A DNA stretch of 36,938 nt from Streptosporangiaceae bacterium. Lineage in GTDB: Bacteria; Actinomycetota; Actinomycetes; Streptosporangiales; Streptosporangiaceae. Shown here piece after piece: positions 8,794 through 17,220 of this stretch. The notes under the pieces were generated by a model. That model ran no database searches. It saw only the letters and a program-made list of their open reading frames with translations, and was not told the DNA's origin. The stretch lies in assembly GCA_025935815.1 (NCBI GenBank), contig JAICUO010000006.1:1-36938 (forward strand). The letters run 5' to 3'. A program made the translations under genes and the position numbers. Numbering within the stretch: the first letter of the stretch is position 1; each line of letters begins with the position of its first letter.

Positions 8794-9570
8794 TCAATCC
8801 TCCGCGCGCCGAAGTACTACGCGATCCCCTTCGTCGCGGAACAAGCTGGCGAGGGCCTGCCCTAGGGCTTCGTCGTCGCGGACGTCTAGCCAGCATGCGA
8901 TGCGCCCATGGTCGCTGAGCGCGCCCCGCAGGATCTGGTAGGCACGCGGCAGCGGGGGCACGCTGGTATTCGTGACCACGAGAAGTCGAGCCCCGGCGGG
9001 CAGCGCCGAAAGCAGGGTGGGCAGCGTGCTCCCACCGAACGGGTTGCTCGGGTCGGTGCGCCACTTGGTCTCAACGAACAGTGCGGCCCCCTGATACCGG
9101 ATGATGAAGTCCGGAGAGGCACGGCTGCGGGTGTCCAGCGCGATGATCTCGACCCCGGGGAGAAGTCGGCTGATGGCGGCCATGACCGCTAGGTCATAGG
9201 CCTCGGCGGGATGGATGGGAACGGAACCGGTTTTCTGCAAGACAGCGAGCCGGTCCCGGAGGTTTATCAGCTCGCGGAGAGCCACCTCGCCGTCATCGTC
9301 TTGCTGGGCGACGCGAATCTGAGTCGCCATCGTCTGATCGATGCTTTCCCACGAGATCTCGTTCCCGGATACCGTGAGCCGGGATGGCCAGCGCCCGATG
9401 AGGCCGAGTGTGCTTGTGAGGGCGCCCGTGATGATGAGCGCGGCGGCTCCCGCGCCATTGCCGCCGCTGAGGAACGCAGCGGCACCTCCTGCCCCCCAGG
9501 ACGCCAGGCCCGCGACCAGCAACCCGACCCGGTAGTGGCGGCCGATCATCCGGCTTGCCCCCTGACCCAT
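8794..9570 (-). CDS. Membrane-anchored PD-(D/E)XK nuclease-like protein
   Basis: 258 aa; two N-terminal hydrophobic segments (VGLLVAGLASWGAGGAAAFL; GAAALIITGALTSTLGLIG) then SPDFIIRYQGAALFVETKWR, a D-Xn-ExK core typical of restriction-endonuclease-like folds. Confidence 0.6.
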   Translation of the reverse strand: MGQGASRMIGRHYRVGLLVAGLASWGAGGAAAFLSGGNGAGAAALIITGALTSTLGLIGRWPSRLTVSGNEISWESIDQTMATQIRVAQQDDDGEVALRELINLRDRLAVLQKTGSVPIHPAEAYDLAVMAAISRLLPGVEIIALDTRSRASPDFIIRYQGAALFVETKWRTDPSNPFGGSTLPTLLSALPAGARLLVVTNTSVPPLPRAYQILRGALSDHGRIACWLDVRDDEALGQALASLFRDEGDRVVLRRAED

Positions 9571-9573
9571 GTG

Positions 9574-10203
9574 CTAGCCCCGACGGCGTCTCGCCGTGAG
9601 GCTGGCCGCCATGGTGGCAATGCCGTTGGCCAGGTCGGCGACGTCGTCGATGGAGGCGCTCTCGGGTTCCTCTGATGAGATCTCCCCGAACGCCGCGGCG
9701 GCCTGCCGCCCCAGCCCGCGGGTCACGAACCGGATGTCCTCCGCCTTCATCAGCGCTACCTTGGCCAAGACCTTGGCCCGGGGGCCGAGGTCGCCGTCCC
9801 CGAAGATAGCCACGACGCGGTCAGGGGCGCCCTTGAACCGGTCGAGCAGCTGGTGGCAGCACTCTAGCGGCTCCAGCAAGCTGGTACCCCCGGCGGCTTT
9901 CTTCGTCCGGTCGAGCAGACGGCGCGCCGCCTTCCCGTCTGAATCCGGCTCGGCCAGGTCAGCCACGCCGGTATTCCAAAGCATGACACCGACGTCGTAC
10001 CGGGCTTCAACCGCCTCCGTGATGAACGTCCCTGCCCCCCGCACCGCTTCAAGGATGGGCTTGCCGTCCATGGACCCGCTCACGTCGATGCAGAGCATGA
10101 CGACACCGCCTCGGTAGCGGCCCTGGAGCTTGCCGAGGTGCGGCCCCAGCGGGATCTGAGTCAGCCCGGGCGCGGTGAACGAGCGCCTTACCCAGTCAGC
10201 CAT
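9574..10203 (-). CDS. vWA-domain protein with N-terminal APGLTQ motif
   Basis: 209 aa; MIDAS elements CIDVSGSMDG, GGTSLLEPL, IFGDGDLG; N-terminus MADWVRRSFTAPGLTQIPLGPHLGKLQGRY is shared with the protein encoded at 30849. Confidence 0.85.
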   Translation of the reverse strand: MADWVRRSFTAPGLTQIPLGPHLGKLQGRYRGGVVMLCIDVSGSMDGKPILEAVRGAGTFITEAVEARYDVGVMLWNTGVADLAEPDSDGKAARRLLDRTKKAAGGTSLLEPLECCHQLLDRFKGAPDRVVAIFGDGDLGPRAKVLAKVALMKAEDIRFVTRGLGRQAAAAFGEISSEEPESASIDDVADLANGIATMAASLTARRRRG

Positions 10204-10206
10204 CTG

Positions 10207-11838
10207 TTATCCCCGCACTCTCGTCTGGCTGACCATCTTTGCTAGCCTCTCGGTCTCGGCGGCGTCGATCACGCCCTCGACGAACGCCTCCAGGGTGAGT
10301 TCCTTGCGTGAGCGGGGCTCGTGCGCGATGACCGTCAGCCGCCCGTCGACGGAGATCCGCAGCGTGACCTGGATGACAGCGCCGGCAGGCAGCTTGCTGA
10401 GGCCGGTGAGCTCGCCGTCCAGCACCCGACGGTTGTGCTCGACCTCCGGGGAGAGCACGGCCCCGGACTGCTCGTACACCTGGATCCGGACCGATCCCTG
10501 ATTGGGCACGATGGTACCGAAGCGGTGCTCTGTCTGGTCGACCGGCAGCGGCGTGTTAGCCGTCACCATGTGCGCGATGAAGGCACGCTTGCCCTCGGGA
10601 TCATTGCTGTCCTCGATGCGGATGCCGACCGCGCGCGGCGTTACCGGGGTGATGGCGCCCGGGCCGCCGGGCAGGCCGCGCAACCATCCGGCGGAAGCCG
10701 CGGGGCCGCCACCCCGGGAATGGCTCGCTGCGTGCCGTGCGGTAAGGGCGGACATCTGCGCGGAGCCTACCAGGTGGTGCGCGCGCAGGGCGGCGCCCTT
10801 GGCCACGGCCAGATCCGGGTCGATCAGCTGGGGAACCTTGCCGAACAGGTCGGCGAGCCGCTGCCCGAGAACCGGGATGCGGCTCGACCCGCCCACCATG
10901 ATGATCTCGTCGATGTGATTGCCGCTGTTACCGGCGGCCCGCAGGACCCGCTCGATGATCTCCGACGTCGTCTGGTAGAGGTCCGAGCAGGCGGCGTCCA
11001 GGTCGGCGCGGTCGATCGTCACCGCGGCCCGACCGCGCGGGGTCCGCACCGAGATCTCCCGGGAGGTCACCTTGCTCAGGTCCTTCTTGGCCGCCTCGAC
11101 ATCCAGCGCGAGATCGGCCAGCCACGCCTGATCATCGATGAGGTCGTCCAGTTCCTCGGACGGCAGGATCTCGCCGAACCGCTCGGTAACCAGGTCGAGC
11201 AGCCGCCGGTCCACGTCCGCGCCGCCTAGCTCGTGGTGACCGTCGGTGGCCAGGACCCGGACCGCGCCGTCGACGATCCGCAGCACCGTGGTGTCGAAGG
11301 TGCCGCCGCCGAGGTCGTAAACGAGGATCGTCCGGTTCCCGCCGGTGGTCAGCCCATAGTGGGTGGCGGCCGCGACCGGCTCGTCGAGCAGTTCCAGGAC
11401 GTCCAGACCGGCGAGCACGCCCGCCTGATGGGTGGCCTCGCGCTCGGCCATGCCGAAGTACGCGGGCACGGTGATGACCGCGCTGACCTTCTCGTCTTGC
11501 GCTGGCCCGCCGCCCGTACCGGTGGCCGCGCTGACCAGCTGTCGCAGGATCAGCGCGGAGATGGATTCCGGGGTGTGCTGCTGCCCCCGGATGTCCAGCG
11601 GAAACTCGCTGCCCATGTACCGCTTGACCAGCCGGACACCGTTGTCCGGATCGAACGCGGCATCGCGGACTGCCTCGGTACCGACGAGCGCGGTGCCGTC
11701 CGCCTCGAAGTACACGACCGAAGGGGTGATCTGGCCGCCGTCCGCGTTGGGCAAGATCGCGACCACGCCGCTGTCGTCGACCGTGGCGACGACTGAGTTC
11801 GTCGTCCCGAGGTCAATCCCGATCACTCGGTGACTCAT
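10207..11838 (-). CDS. Hsp70 family protein (543 aa)
   Basis: VIGIDLGTTNSVVATVD, VPAYFGMAEREATHQAGVLAGLDVLELLDEPVAAATHYG, ILVYDLGGGTFDTTVLRI, IIMVGGSSRIPVLGQRL; ends shortly after the beta substrate-binding domain. Confidence 0.95.
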   Translation of the reverse strand: MSHRVIGIDLGTTNSVVATVDDSGVVAILPNADGGQITPSVVYFEADGTALVGTEAVRDAAFDPDNGVRLVKRYMGSEFPLDIRGQQHTPESISALILRQLVSAATGTGGGPAQDEKVSAVITVPAYFGMAEREATHQAGVLAGLDVLELLDEPVAAATHYGLTTGGNRTILVYDLGGGTFDTTVLRIVDGAVRVLATDGHHELGGADVDRRLLDLVTERFGEILPSEELDDLIDDQAWLADLALDVEAAKKDLSKVTSREISVRTPRGRAAVTIDRADLDAACSDLYQTTSEIIERVLRAAGNSGNHIDEIIMVGGSSRIPVLGQRLADLFGKVPQLIDPDLAVAKGAALRAHHLVGSAQMSALTARHAASHSRGGGPAASAGWLRGLPGGPGAITPVTPRAVGIRIEDSNDPEGKRAFIAHMVTANTPLPVDQTEHRFGTIVPNQGSVRIQVYEQSGAVLSPEVEHNRRVLDGELTGLSKLPAGAVIQVTLRISVDGRLTVIAHEPRSRKELTLEAFVEGVIDAAETERLAKMVSQTRVRG

Positions 11839-11963
11839 CAGGCCCCTTTGACCAGCGCGGCCAGCGAGCCAAGCGCGTCGCCGAGCAGCAGGAGGAGGAT
11901 GAAGGCCAGCGTTATGGCCACGCTGACGGTGCGGAAAGCGGTGATGTACTGCGGGGTTTTCAT
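11838..11963 (-). CDS. 41-aa single-pass membrane microprotein (not in supplied ORF track)
   Basis: Hand translation: MKTPQYITAFRTVSVAITLAFILLLLLGDALGSLAALVKGA*. ATG overlaps the upstream GTPase stop (ATGA, 11960-11963) and its TGA overlaps the Hsp70 ATG (TGATG, 11836-11840). Confidence 0.7.
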   Translation of the reverse strand: MKTPQYITAFRTVSVAITLAFILLLLLGDALGSLAALVKGA

Positions 11964-13609
11964 GCGGATGCTCCTACAGGCCGCCGGGCGGGCTTGGCCA
12001 GGAGTGCGTCGCCGCCTGGCACCTTGACTCCGTGCGCGGCCAGCAGCCAGCGCAGCGGGACGCCGGGGTCATGCGCCCGGCCAATGGAGACGCCGAGCGA
12101 CGCAACGGTGAAGTACCGCACCTCGCGGAACTCGCGGGGGGCACCCATGGTCACGTTGTGGACCCCGTTGCTGGCTAGCCACCGGGCGATGTCACCGGAA
12201 TCGAAGGGGACCGCGAGGCCCGCGCCGCTGAGCAGGTCGGCCTTGGACACGATGACCGCGAGGCGCTGCGACTCGACCGGCACCCCCAGGCCGCGCAGCT
12301 GCGTCAGGACTTCGGTGTAGGAGACCTCCGGATCCATGCCTGCGATCGTCACCCGCGACAGCAGTGACGGGTCGCGGGACGCGGCCTGCTCGCGGATCGA
12401 GTCGACCGAGAACGGGTCCAGCACGTAGGCTAGGGCCTGGCCGTCTTCCAGGAACCGCAGAGAGCCGGCGTTCGTCTCCTGGTTGCCGTACCCCAGGGTC
12501 CAGTTTCCTGGGTTGCTGAACTGCTCGCCGGCCGCGTCGAACAGGTGGATGAAGTCCGCGTGGGTGCCCTCGCGCAGCCTCATGCTGATAGCAGTGGCGG
12601 GACCGTCCTGGGTCTTGTCGACCTTGTCGGCCTGCATCCGGCTGATCCAGTCCTCGGCCGTCTTCCGCGAAGGCTCGTCGAGGTATTCCCACTTCACGCG
12701 CGCGCGGTCAAGGTCCTGCTGCAGGCTATTGAGCGAGGAATACAGGAAGCGGGTCTTGCCTGCCGCCACCGCACCGAAGATCGGCACCCGGATGTCGCGC
12801 ACCGCGCCCGTCCCGTCGGGCAGCTCTTGCTGGCACTCCGCTCGCTTGCAGACGGCCCGCGTGTGCCAGGCCGCACGCGACGGCAAGGTGGGGAAGGTCG
12901 TGCCGCACCGGCCGCACTTACGGAAGAACGTGCCCAGGTCACTTGGCATGACGTCGTGGTGCCGCTCGCCGCACGTACGGCAGGCGTAGGCCGGCCAGGG
13001 GGTCACGTGCAGGCACTTCATGCAGGCGGCAGCGGTGTGCTTGCCCTTGCGGCGCCTGCCTTCACGGGCTCGCAGCTGCCCGCGCAGCACCGCTATGACC
13101 GTGTGGTCAAGCCACCAGCTCGCGGTCAGCAGGCCCCAGTACACCCAGTAGGAGGCCCATGAGACGAGGAAGGCTCCGCCCAGGAAGGACAGCACCGAGA
13201 CCGGCACCGGGAAGAGCAAGACCCACCAGGGCCAGCGGTGCTTGCCGTACCGGCGCTTGAAGAAGGTGTTGACCGGCCACGTCCACAGCCGCTTGTGGTA
13301 CGCGAGGAGGTTGGCCCGGACGGCCTTCTTGTCGATCCCGGCTTGCCGGAACGTGTAGAGCGGCCAGGCCAGGTCCGGAGGGAACTCACCCGGCCGGGGA
13401 ACCGGAACGCCCAGCCTTTTTGTCTCTGCCTGCAGCTTCTCGTCCTGGTACTGCTTGGGCTGGTAGAGCATGGACGGCAGGAACTGCTGGGGATTCTTGG
13501 CCTGCCCCCACAGGGTGAGCCAGAATGTCCGGGCGATCATGAAGAACCCGAAGAACAGGCCCGCCTGCAGCGCGATTAGATAGAAGTTGCCCAAAAGGAA
13601 ACGGATCAT
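11960..13609 (-). CDS. TRAFAC-clade GTPase-like protein with N-terminal TM segments and zinc ribbons (double-GTPase type)
   Basis: 549 aa; TM segments (LIALQAGLFFGFFMIARTFWLTLW; WWVLLFPVPVSVLSFLGGAFLVSWASYWVYWGLL), Cys clusters (CMKCLHV..CRTCGERH, CGRCGTTFP..CKRAEC), G1 GAVAAGKTR, G3-like FIHLFDAAGE, G4-like VIVSKADLL. Confidence 0.8.
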   Translation of the reverse strand: MIRFLLGNFYLIALQAGLFFGFFMIARTFWLTLWGQAKNPQQFLPSMLYQPKQYQDEKLQAETKRLGVPVPRPGEFPPDLAWPLYTFRQAGIDKKAVRANLLAYHKRLWTWPVNTFFKRRYGKHRWPWWVLLFPVPVSVLSFLGGAFLVSWASYWVYWGLLTASWWLDHTVIAVLRGQLRAREGRRRKGKHTAAACMKCLHVTPWPAYACRTCGERHHDVMPSDLGTFFRKCGRCGTTFPTLPSRAAWHTRAVCKRAECQQELPDGTGAVRDIRVPIFGAVAAGKTRFLYSSLNSLQQDLDRARVKWEYLDEPSRKTAEDWISRMQADKVDKTQDGPATAISMRLREGTHADFIHLFDAAGEQFSNPGNWTLGYGNQETNAGSLRFLEDGQALAYVLDPFSVDSIREQAASRDPSLLSRVTIAGMDPEVSYTEVLTQLRGLGVPVESQRLAVIVSKADLLSGAGLAVPFDSGDIARWLASNGVHNVTMGAPREFREVRYFTVASLGVSIGRAHDPGVPLRWLLAAHGVKVPGGDALLAKPARRPVGASA

Positions 13610-13612
13610 CGG

Positions 13613-16057
13613 TTAACTCCGGAAGGTCCAGGTAAGGCCCCCATGCCTGGGGAACAGCGCTTCCCACTGATCGCGCAGTCCATCGCGCCCGAGCCGCTCG
13701 CCTACCTCGGCCCGCCACTTGTCCGCGCTCTTGCCGCCACTGGCGGCGCTGATCACGCTCGGGAACTGGCGGATCTCCCTGGCCACCATTTCCCGCCTTC
13801 GGCTCGGCATGTCCGGGTGCGTGTAGATATGGAAGAGCCACAACGCGCACTGCACCCGGTCCTCCGGGTCCTTTAGCTCGCCGAACCGAGTGCCGGCCAG
13901 GGCGATTAGCGCCCCGACCGGCGACTGTTTCCCCCGGGCGGGAAACCGCGCGAACGTATCCGCCGCGAGGTCTGGGTCCCGGCTGAGGGCTTCGACCACC
14001 TCGTCCGCCCGGAGCCGCACCACGGCCGGGCTCGCTTCGCAGACGAGCTTGATGGCCGTGCTCCGCATGCGCTGCTCGTGGATCTTGTCCCCGGAGGTGA
14101 TGTCGAGGAAGCGCGTGAGCTTCCGGTTGCCGTCGGCAAGGTCGGCCAGCTCCGGCGATCCGCTCGGGACCCGGTCGCCCAGGCTGGCCAGCACCGTGAG
14201 CAACTCCTGGTCCGGGTTGCGGGCCTTGTCCGCGAGCCAACTGCGCGCGTAGCCGTAGATCTCCGGGTTGACCTGGGATCCGGATACCTCCGTGATGATC
14301 GTGACGGCCACGGCCTCATTGACCGCGCCCCAGTCGAGCAGCGCCTCCTGCAGCTCGCGTACCGCCCGGGCGCCGAGATTAGCGTCCTTCCGCCGTAGCC
14401 TGCTGGCCGACGCCAGCAGGCTACGCAGGTACGCGATCTTCCTGTCAGCGGTCAGGGCGCTGACCCGCACCGCCTGCAGCGGCCAGTACAGCACGTCGTC
14501 CGGGTCCTTTGCGGCGCCGAAGAACGAGGCGAGACGGCGCACCGTTTCCCGAACGCCCGGCGCCGACGGGACTTCGGCATACCGCTTGGCCAGCTCTGCC
14601 CGTGCTTCGTCGATGATCAGGACGCCCAGGGCCCAGGTCCGCGGGTCGCCCGGTTTTTCGCTGCTGAGCCAGGCCCACGCGAGCTCCGTCACGAATTTGC
14701 GTACCGACGGCGATGGCGGCTCGAGTGAGATCCCGTGCCGCCGGGCAAGCCGCAGCAGCCGGTCGGCCTCGGCCTGGTCGATCTTGCCGTCGGTGCCGCG
14801 AAGCAGCGCCGACGTAAGGGCGCTCTCGGCGTCCCGCCGGGTCTGGTCAGTGAGTGCGGCATTCGGCAGTCCCGCGTCCGGGATGGCGCCGTCGGCGAGC
14901 GCATCGCCGATCTCGCTGTCGAGCAGCCGCGTGCGGATGACATTGTGATCAAATTCCAGTTCCCCGGCGGTGACCTGCGCGTCCAACCAGCGCAGCAGGT
15001 CGCCTGGCGGTCGCCCGGGTCCGCTCAGCAGTGCCTCGGTGATGGCCGGGCCGTGCTCGCGCAGCAGTGCCTGGCTGGCTTGCCGGAGCCAGTTGGACAG
15101 CGCGGCCGGGTCGGTGGCCAGGTCATCCGGCCGGGTCAGCGTCCAGGCGGCCTGCAGCGCTGACGCGTCCCCCGGCTTCAGGCCCGCGCCCAGCGCGCTG
15201 GCCAGGTCGATGGCATCGACGATGTCGTACGGGTCGGCGTCGCCGGTCAGTTTGGCTACCAGGAACTCGGCCCGCGCGGTGGTGGCGGCCTCATCGCTGC
15301 GGCCGGTGGCGGCGTCCAGCACGAACACTCCCAGGCCGGCGCCCGGGCGCAGGTCCGGGTTCACCTCCGGCGTGGCCGCCACTACCCGCTGCTGGGCCCG
15401 CAGCGGGGCGCCACTGAATACCTTGAAGGACACCTGAAGCGCCTCGCGCTGCGCCAGCAGCAGCGTCGCGGCAGCGATCCACCGCATCGCCTCGTCCGCG
15501 TCGGCCGAGACGATAACCACCCGCTGGCCCTTGGGGTCCTCCAGGACGCTGAGCAGGCGAGCCAGCGCCGGGCCGCGCTCGACCTGCTCACGGGCCCAGT
15601 TGGTGACGGTTTCCAGGTTCAGCGGACCGATCTCCAGGTCACCGTCGAAGTCAGGGCAGTCCCGGGTCGGCCACGGGTCGGCCCGCCACAGCGGCGACTG
15701 CCACAGCTGGGCCGGCCGGATAGTCCCGTACCGCTCGGGGTCGCGGGTCAGCAGGCAGTCGGCGAGATGGTTTCCCATCCGGCCGCCGACCGCCTCCTTC
15801 CCGACGTACCGGCCCTGAGCGGTCCCGTATCCCTCGGCGCCGGCGTGGGCGAAGCCGGGCGGGAAGTCCGCCACCGGACGGCCCGCGGCCAACCATGCGT
15901 TCTGCACCTCATACAGTAGCCACCCGACCGCGAATGACGCCTGCTGGGAGTCCACGCCAGGCGACTGCGCCTGGACCTGGAAGCCGCCCCCCGCGCTGCG
16001 CCCGGTGCCCGGCGCGCAGTCGGTGTACAGCAGCCGGCCAAAGGCAGTCTCCGTCAC
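13613..16057 (-). CDS. GTPase-associated protein (GAP1-like)
   Basis: Likely GTG start at 16057 forming GTGA overlap with the GTPase stop; VTETAFGRLLYTDCAPGTGRSAGGGFQVQAQSPGVDSQQ at N-terminus matches my memory of GAP1-N families that accompany double GTPases; ~815 aa. Confidence 0.7.
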   Translation of the reverse strand: MTETAFGRLLYTDCAPGTGRSAGGGFQVQAQSPGVDSQQASFAVGWLLYEVQNAWLAAGRPVADFPPGFAHAGAEGYGTAQGRYVGKEAVGGRMGNHLADCLLTRDPERYGTIRPAQLWQSPLWRADPWPTRDCPDFDGDLEIGPLNLETVTNWAREQVERGPALARLLSVLEDPKGQRVVIVSADADEAMRWIAAATLLLAQREALQVSFKVFSGAPLRAQQRVVAATPEVNPDLRPGAGLGVFVLDAATGRSDEAATTARAEFLVAKLTGDADPYDIVDAIDLASALGAGLKPGDASALQAAWTLTRPDDLATDPAALSNWLRQASQALLREHGPAITEALLSGPGRPPGDLLRWLDAQVTAGELEFDHNVIRTRLLDSEIGDALADGAIPDAGLPNAALTDQTRRDAESALTSALLRGTDGKIDQAEADRLLRLARRHGISLEPPSPSVRKFVTELAWAWLSSEKPGDPRTWALGVLIIDEARAELAKRYAEVPSAPGVRETVRRLASFFGAAKDPDDVLYWPLQAVRVSALTADRKIAYLRSLLASASRLRRKDANLGARAVRELQEALLDWGAVNEAVAVTIITEVSGSQVNPEIYGYARSWLADKARNPDQELLTVLASLGDRVPSGSPELADLADGNRKLTRFLDITSGDKIHEQRMRSTAIKLVCEASPAVVRLRADEVVEALSRDPDLAADTFARFPARGKQSPVGALIALAGTRFGELKDPEDRVQCALWLFHIYTHPDMPSRRREMVAREIRQFPSVISAASGGKSADKWRAEVGERLGRDGLRDQWEALFPRHGGLTWTFRS

Positions 16058-17217
16058 TTCGGCTTCACCGCCTTCACCATCTTGGCCTTGGACATCAGCC
16101 ACAGGATCGGGTCCGCGACCCGGTGCGGCCGGACCCCGCCGGTGGCGACGTGAGCCTGGTCGTAATCTGGCTGGGCGCCGAGCGCGGACACCCCGAAGTA
16201 GCGGTAGTTCGCGTAGTTCCGGCTGATGTGGCGGTCAATCTCCTCGGCGTCCCACTCCTTGAGCAGCATTCGCATCTGCTCGTGGACGGCCAGCCCGTCG
16301 CCCTCGTCGTAGGTCGTTCCGGACGGGGCTTTCGCCAGCAGCGGGTCGCTCTCCTCCAGCCCGGGGAAGAAGGAATCCATCTTGGTGAACACGAACGCCA
16401 CGTGAGTGGACAGCAGTTTTCCGCCCTTGAGCCGGTTGTGCGTCCGGAGCTGCTCGGTGACCTGTTCCAGGGCCTGCAGCGCGGCGTTGTCGGTCGTGCT
16501 CTGCAGCGCCTTCGGCGGCAGGTTGATCGAGGACCGCGCACCCGGCAGCGAGAACGGGTCGAGGGCCACGATGAGGTAGTCGCAGGCGTGCAGGTAGCGG
16601 ACCGCGGACACGTTCTCTCCGGAGGTGAAGTCCTCACCCGCGCTGTCGAGGAACGCCAGCATCGTGGACCTGCGGTCGGCCCGCCAGCGCAAGACGATGG
16701 GTATTCGCCCGTCCGCCTCGAACGTCCCGGTGCCTCCCGGGAGGGTTCCCGTCTGGTAGATGGCCTGCTCCCGCTGCCGCATATAGTCGGCGATGCTATT
16801 CATGCCATCGGGGTTGTCGACGGCGATCGCGATGTCCGCGTTGAAGCGCTGCGCGATGACCTTCCGCAGTTGCTGGATCATGACCGTCATCAGCACGGTC
16901 TTGCCGGATCCCTTGGAGCCGACCATGCCGAGCATCGGGGTCTTGGTGTCCACGAAGTCGATGGACAGCCCGGTGTGGCACTTGGGGCAGGCGCGCCGCC
17001 GGGTCTCGCCCTGGCAGTTCCCGCATTTGGCGACGCCCTTGCGGACCGCCGCATCGGGGGGGAGGTACCGGCCAGACGCGACGCCGCTGCCGGTGATGTC
17101 GCGCCGGTCCGGGTCGATGAGCGGCGGGCACTTGATGTGCCCCTGGCGGGCACACAGGTAGCCGAGCTTGGATGAGTCGATCTCGTAAAAGCAGAACGGG
17201 CAGGTAGTGCGAGCCAC
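16054..17217 (-). CDS. TRAFAC-clade GTPase-like protein with zinc ribbons (partner GTPase)
   Basis: GTG start; CPFCFYEI, CGNCQGETRRRACPKCHTG ribbons; G1 GMVGSKGSGKTVLMT, G3-like FLDSAGED, G4 FVFTKMD. Confidence 0.85.
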   Translation of the reverse strand: MARTTCPFCFYEIDSSKLGYLCARQGHIKCPPLIDPDRRDITGSGVASGRYLPPDAAVRKGVAKCGNCQGETRRRACPKCHTGLSIDFVDTKTPMLGMVGSKGSGKTVLMTVMIQQLRKVIAQRFNADIAIAVDNPDGMNSIADYMRQREQAIYQTGTLPGGTGTFEADGRIPIVLRWRADRRSTMLAFLDSAGEDFTSGENVSAVRYLHACDYLIVALDPFSLPGARSSINLPPKALQSTTDNAALQALEQVTEQLRTHNRLKGGKLLSTHVAFVFTKMDSFFPGLEESDPLLAKAPSGTTYDEGDGLAVHEQMRMLLKEWDAEEIDRHISRNYANYRYFGVSALGAQPDYDQAHVATGGVRPHRVADPILWLMSKAKMVKAVKPK

Positions 17218-17220
17218 GCG

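Noticed and set aside
14268-14948. Plus-strand ORFs opposite GAP1, Hsp70 and Fn3 genes (e.g. 14268..14948, 15895..17175, 17950..19443, 20959..21639)
   Set aside because: Antisense of strong coding regions, low-complexity composition, no recognisable domains.
16058-16102. Upstream ATG start for GAP1 (MADVQGQDGEGGEAE...)
   Set aside because: Would overlap the GTPase by 49 nt; the GTG at 16057 forms a GTGA overlap and starts right at the conserved domain.
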